A DNA stretch of 64,000 bases, taken from Liolophura sinensis. Lineage: Eukaryota; Mollusca; Polyplacophora; Chitonida; Chitonidae. This document shows, piece by piece, positions 59,601 through 64,000 of this stretch. A program made the position numbers and the translations under genes. The notes beneath the pieces are model-generated. The model was not told the origin of the DNA. It ran no database searches and saw only the letters and a list, made by a program, of their open reading frames with translations. The stretch lies in the NCBI RefSeq assembly GCF_032854445.1, contig NC_088302.1:42696645-42760644 (forward strand), read 5' to 3'. Within the stretch, counting starts at the first letter, position 1, and every line of letters begins with the position of its first letter.

Positions 59601-62479
59601 ACAGGGTTACGTCTAGAAGCTACCGATGTCCATGCGTATTAAAATGATTTATGTTTATGGTTTCTCTTTAATCACGGGAAATTAATTGGCTGATAAGTCA
59701 GATTCACTTTAGGGTGTGTAAACAAGGACGGACTTAGGCGTGTAGGGAATCTGGAGACAGGAGATAGCGGTGTGCCTGAGTCATCACCCAAGCCTCTTCA
59801 CTCCGAGCAAATGGGTTGTAAGCTCTGCTGTTGTCCGCATAGCAGACGTAAAGGGGCGGCTTTAGTCGGCATGTTCTAAGTTGAGAGGGTACATTATTAA
59901 CGGTTTTCTGCATGACTGAAGTGGCAAATGTCGTCAAAACATTTTTCGCCGGAAGTCAGAAAGTTCTGAAGGCGACAGAGATGATGGTAATGATCGCTTT
60001 GCCGTTCAACAGTGTGTGAAAATCTGCAGAACCATTATTAGCAATCTCCAACAACTGAGTGACCGTCCCGTTGATAAAAGCCTTCAGCAGTTTACAGAGT
60101 GAGTATCGGACGACTATGGTCCGTCGATTCCTTTGAAAGCTTTTCGAACCATCATGTCTGTGTGGTACACTGTCAGGGGCTGAGAGGAAAACTGTAAGCG
60201 GTACGGTCAATATAGAATAAACGGGAGCCCGTCTGGAGGAGAACCTTTATCAAGTTTTCGTCTGCGGCTCTCGGTCCTTGACATCCAGTCAGTAGCAGAT
60301 CAAGTGTCCGACTGAAATCTTTCCTTTCGTACAAGATATACATCTCTGGGACTTTAAAAGACCCCCAGACCAGTTGGAATAATTGAACGGAAGATGAAGT
60401 ACACCCGGGAAGAATGCACCTAAGTACACGCCTAAGTGCACTTCAATGCTACGTGTATGCACAGATGTGGTCATTTGTATTCGGGTTGACTATAGAACCA
60501 GATCTGCCCTTTTGATTCTTTTTCTGTTTCCAATATTTAGTCTTGTCAGAGGAAAAGTAGGCTATATCCGTGGTTTATATTGGAAGCATACAAAAGTGCT
60601 CAACACCGAGACATGAATTCCATGATTCATTACCTTGTTTCAAAATGCGTGCTAAACTACATGTATTGACACACATTCGCGCAATATCTACCGGTACAAT
60701 AATTTCCATTTTGTCGACGAGGAAAAGGATGTTTTTTCGGTTTGAATAAATGATACTAATACATACAATAGCAAAATTACACAGCAAGTTATTCAGGGCA
60801 AAACCTTAGATTCTGTTATGAATACATGCATTTGGAAGAGGTAAGATCGGGGTAATAGCTTTGTTTGCTGTCAGGATTTGCATAATAATATCATAAATCA
60901 TTGATTCTTTGGCGTCAAATGTGCATTTTATGTGGTGTCGGTCAGCTCTCCGAATTGGGCGATCTTCGATAGCTTTGTACGACAACCGCCAGTACAGCTG
61001 CTTGGCATTATCAATGAGCACCAGAGTTTGCCCTTTTTGCAAGAAACTTCCACGTCTCAGGCATAAATAATGAGGCTTATATGATGTCAGTCATATCACT
61101 GGGAAGTTCTATGTACGCCTACTTAACTTCAGCTCTAACAGACATGAGACACCGCGTGATTAATTCCAACACATTCATTTGAGTTGATATTCCATTCGGG
61201 AAGTTTTAATGTGATAATGTGATTTAACTATGTAAGCCATACTTAAGAGTGTTCTGAAGATCAAAGCATATTGAAACGGAAAAGGTTCTTGAATTATTTT
61301 TTGCATTTGTGGTTAATTTAATGTTTACTTTAAGCAAACAAAAAGCACTCTCGCAAGCTTATATGATATAATCAGCGATGATGTTAACAGAAAAGTTAAC
61401 AACGAAAGGTTAATGATATCGCAGACAAAACCTAATTAATCGGATTTGAACAGTAAATCACATCTGAAAGGGTGTATATAAATCCATCTTATTTCAGAAA
61501 AGGGCACAGAATAGCACATTCCACTGATTGAGTTAGATGTTTATATGAGCAGTAACTAAGAAGCCTTACTTAATGATAATTTTGTCACAACTCGATGATC
61601 GAATTGCACTTCAATTTTGGTCATTAAAAAGCAAATAACTCACATTACAATCTACATGACGTTTTAAAAACCGGATTGCAGTAAAAGAAATATTTAGATA
61701 TTACCTTTTTTATATAATTCTCCGTACGCGTCAGGAATAAGTTTTCTTTGAAAGGAAGCATCTAAAATGTTAAAGAAAGTATAACAAACATTCTGTTATA
61801 TTTCCAGCTTAGTTTCTATTGTTTTTCACTGAACTCATCTATGTGAAAGATCTATTTATTTATTTATTAAAGCCGACGTGGGTCATTTTTTGGAGGATAT
61901 GATTCGGAGCTTGTATCCACTTGAATGAATGCACGAGTATTTCTTTTTTACGTCACATCAGCAATATTGCATATATACCTTGCTGATCTGCACTAAAAAT
62001 AATATTAGAGTTATTATGTCGGCTCTTCAGCGTTTATACATACCTTGTAAGTACCGTATCAGGACGCAAATCGCCTCTCCAAATATAAAGTTTTTCATCA
62101 GGGGAGGTATAAGAGTAAAAGGCATACAGAACAGAGCCAGCAAAAGGTCGCTTACAGATAGATTGATCAGAAACACGTTCGTCACCGTCCTCATGCGCTT
62201 GTTCTGAATTAATGTGACAATAACCAGTGTGTTGCCTACCAGTGACAACAAGAACATGGCGCTATACAGAGGAATTAAGATCTCCTTCCCAAGCGCCGGT
62301 GAAATAGCCACAGACTCGGGCGTGCTTTCAGTCACGTTCCAGGCAGAGACGTTTAGAACGGCACCCAGCTGCCCAGTTGTCCCGTCTTCCAAATCCTTCA
62401 CCGTTAAGGGAACAAAAGAAGAATCCGTATTAATTTCGGATTCGACAACATCTTTAAACGCAGGCGAAGAGGAATCCAT
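53093..62479 (-). CDS. CCKR: Cholecystokinin/sulfakinin-type receptor (class A GPCR), 3 coding exons
   Basis: The spliced CDS is 1,404 nt and encodes 467 residues: exons 62479-62044, 54993-54625 and 53691-53093. The start ATG is chosen because an in-frame TAG lies 27 nt upstream. The extracellular N-terminus has sequons NVS and NVT. Seven membrane segments are visible. Landmarks: NKRMRTVTN after TM1, NLSVSDLLLALFCMPF in TM2, ERY at 162-164, WQTLSH in loop 2, FACREIW in extracellular loop 2, FFICWTP in TM6 (328-334), NPITY in TM7 (372-376) and a palmitoylation-type CC after helix 8. The NKRMRTVTN, CMPF-LIP and SR-WQT-SH blocks are close to vertebrate CCK receptors. Glu-327 in TM6 (VVLEFFICW) is, as I recall, typical of protostome sulfakinin receptors. 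It should signal through G proteins in response to a CCK/sulfakinin-like peptide. The ligand is inferred from family only. Confidence 0.93.
53692..54624 (-). other. CCK-type receptor intron 2
   Basis: A 933-bp phase-1 intron between GTAATG and TTTGACAG. No repeat or RNA gene recognised. Confidence 0.8.
54625..54993 (-). CDS. CCKR: CCK-type receptor exon 2: TM3 to TM5 and loop 3 start
   Basis: The acceptor is TTCTTGCAG and the donor is AAAG|GTAATG. It continues TM3 as AVSVGVSCFTLVAISLERY, then TM4, loop 2 with FACREIW, and TM5 (LVLLFFPVVIMSLSYGM), ending in the third intracellular loop. In CCK1R, the Arg two after the loop-2 Cys region contacts the peptide's sulfotyrosine; here Arg follows Cys directly (ACRE). 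Confidence 0.95.
54994..62043 (-). other. CCK-type receptor intron 1 (7.05 kb)
   Basis: A phase-1 intron within TM3. It holds a diverged SINE piece at 55043-55130. Otherwise it is AT-rich and I see no exon or RNA gene; the open frame at 56404-56676 has no recognisable motif. Confidence 0.75.
55043..55130 (-). mobile_element. SINE family 1, diverged fragment
   Basis: TATTTATTTATACGACGACG, then ATGAAGGGAAACTGGGCAGA and AACCCACGACCATCCACAG keep SINE order on the minus strand. Confidence 0.75.
62044..62479 (-). CDS. CCKR: CCK-type receptor exon 1: N-terminus to mid TM3
   Basis: It runs from ATG (MDSSSPAF) to TACTTACAAG|GTATGT in phase 1. It encodes the extracellular tail, TM1 (ILIPLYSAMFLLSLVGNTLV), TM2 and the start of TM3 after the conserved Cys of GEAICVL. 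Reading further upstream would need a non-ATG start. Confidence 0.95.
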
Positions 62480-64000
62480 GTTGAAACGAATCGAAAGTGA
62501 CAACTAATAAGTGGCTTCTGTCATGCTTTAAACCGGAACCACATTTCATCAAATTACGTGTGCCAGGGTCACAACTAAAACCATATCTGGCGTTAAGTTA
62601 AAGGAACATCCAGTTTTCGCGTGCTTTCTCGCACCCATCTTTGAAGTTGTTGAAGTTCATAAACTGTGACATAAATCCAGTTAGCCTTCCACAGACTGAC
62701 ATTGGGAACACAAGCCTTCCACTTTGAAGAGTTCCTGTCCTAAACCAAACTCCTTTACACAACTTTCAGACTTCGTTAGGAATGCGTTCTGTAGCTTAAC
62801 GCCTGTCCTTTTCCTCAAACAAATAGGGCCGCAACAAGACACAGAGAAAATCACAGTAAAAATCTTCCTGATTATGTATCGCTCTCATACCTTTGTGAAT
62901 TCTTTTGGACTAAGTTTTGGTTGGCAAGATCGAGTTCATATCCTGCGTTGGCCTACAGCTTGAAGCTAATCAATCAGCCCGTGGTATCGATCCCGCGGGC
63001 AGAATACCGCCCTCTACACATCACGACATAAACACAGGCTTGTTTGGTAAATCTAGTGGAAATTTCGTCGGCATCTCCTCTGTGGGCGGACTGTCACTGA
63101 GGACTCGGTCGGTCAGAGCTGCCGAAGCCAGCTCCGATTCCGCCCCACTCTGATTGCGCGATCTGCCACATACACCAATAGCCAGAACGCAGGCGTCATA
63201 TGGAGCCAGGGGCCCTGTCACGGGCAAATATCCCCCCTCGTGCCGTTATTAAAATCACCGACGTCAGCTGGATCAATCGGCTTCCAATCAGCTGTCCAAG
63301 GGCGATGACCTTTGCCCTCTCAATGGTCAAGCGGTAATAAAAATCTTAATCATTTACAGGTCAATTCGTGTAATAGCTAGTTCTCAACTGGAGACTTTCG
63401 CCGCTCTGCTGTGCTTAGTCGTGGAATCACTGGAATACTACTAAACGTACAATAAAGTGGATTATACAGAAAATATCGGCGATAGCGTGGTACTTGATAC
63501 TTACTCAGAAGATCGCAGTGAAGTACTCTCACTCGACAACATTAAACATTCCCATGGCAGTATTGCTTCCATTCTTGATAAAAGCTTAAATTCTTGTACT
63601 GAGCCGGATTGAACTGATTCAAGAAGTATGTAATGACCAAACTAAGAGTCGACTGATTTCTTTAGACGAAATATTCTTGTGGGTAGACTTGAGTTTAAGA
63701 TAATGCGAATACAAAAGCATGGAGTGTGGAACCAAAAGAGATCGTGTGAAATGGTCATAAGTAACATGTGAAATCCGGCCCCTGTTAGTTTACCTCACTC
63801 AGAAGTCTTATTCTATCTGTTCACTTTAAAACAAACTTCACCAAAAGAAAAACAATCTTAAAAAAAGGAACAAATATCAACAGATAAACAAAACAGTACA
63901 TGATAAAACTGCGTGAAAGAGCCTTAGTGGTTTGCGTCATAATCGGTTTTGGGAAAATGATGAACGGTCCAGCTTAAACTCCTACACTGATCCCGTCATA
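62480..64000. other. Upstream flank of the CCK-type receptor
   Basis: It should contain the 5' UTR and promoter of the minus-strand receptor, but I cannot fix a start site or a TATA box. The short open frames on both strands show no family resemblance. Confidence 0.4.

Noticed and set aside
62214-62507. 97-codon plus-strand open frame
   Set aside because: It is the exact antisense of receptor exon 1; the minus strand has the recognisable GPCR sequence.

Overview
This is metazoan genomic DNA: small exons with GT-AG introns, many minisatellites and many tRNA-derived SINEs. The organism is most likely a lophotrochozoan, probably a mollusc. That placement rests on my recollection of the SINE types and on a secreted thioester-protein (TEP) gene; no database was searched.

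Region 1 (28-31376, + strand) holds 33 exons of one TEP / alpha-2-macroglobulin-family gene. The reading frame stays open and the phases match through all 33 exons. The model gives 1,386 residues, from the end of the first macroglobulin domain to a stop codon. Signal peptide and first domain lie upstream of the window. Visible landmarks are the family motif at the start of MG2, a multibasic processing site (RRRRKR), the thioester GCGEQ, an Asn 116 residues after the thioester Cys, and a cysteine-rich C-terminus with a basic tail. The protein is most likely secreted, cut into two chains, and able to bind covalently to targets through its thioester, as in innate immunity.

Region 2 (32531-38081, - strand) holds no working gene. 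It contains decayed, collinear copies of exons 12-23 of the same TEP gene, tail-to-tail with the intact copy. The exon-18 copy has two in-frame stops, the thioester motif is destroyed and the multibasic site is gone. The exon-12 copy is much better preserved than the rest.

Region 3 (38.1-52.8 kb) is intergenic. It carries two tandem-repeat blocks at 39.7-41.2 kb, one at 47.5-48.4 kb, and scattered SINEs and older repeats. No gene was found.

Region 4 (53093-62479, - strand) is a complete three-exon class A GPCR of the cholecystokinin/sulfakinin receptor family (467 aa). About 1.5 kb of its upstream flank lies at the right edge.

The repeats are informative. The main SINE family has pol III A-box and B-box sequences and visible target-site duplications. 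One SINE inserted exactly at the exon-20 splice donor and duplicated it. Two intronic minisatellites are built from units that contain the adjoining exon end and splice donor. A 45-bp inverted repeat in intron 25 could form a hairpin.
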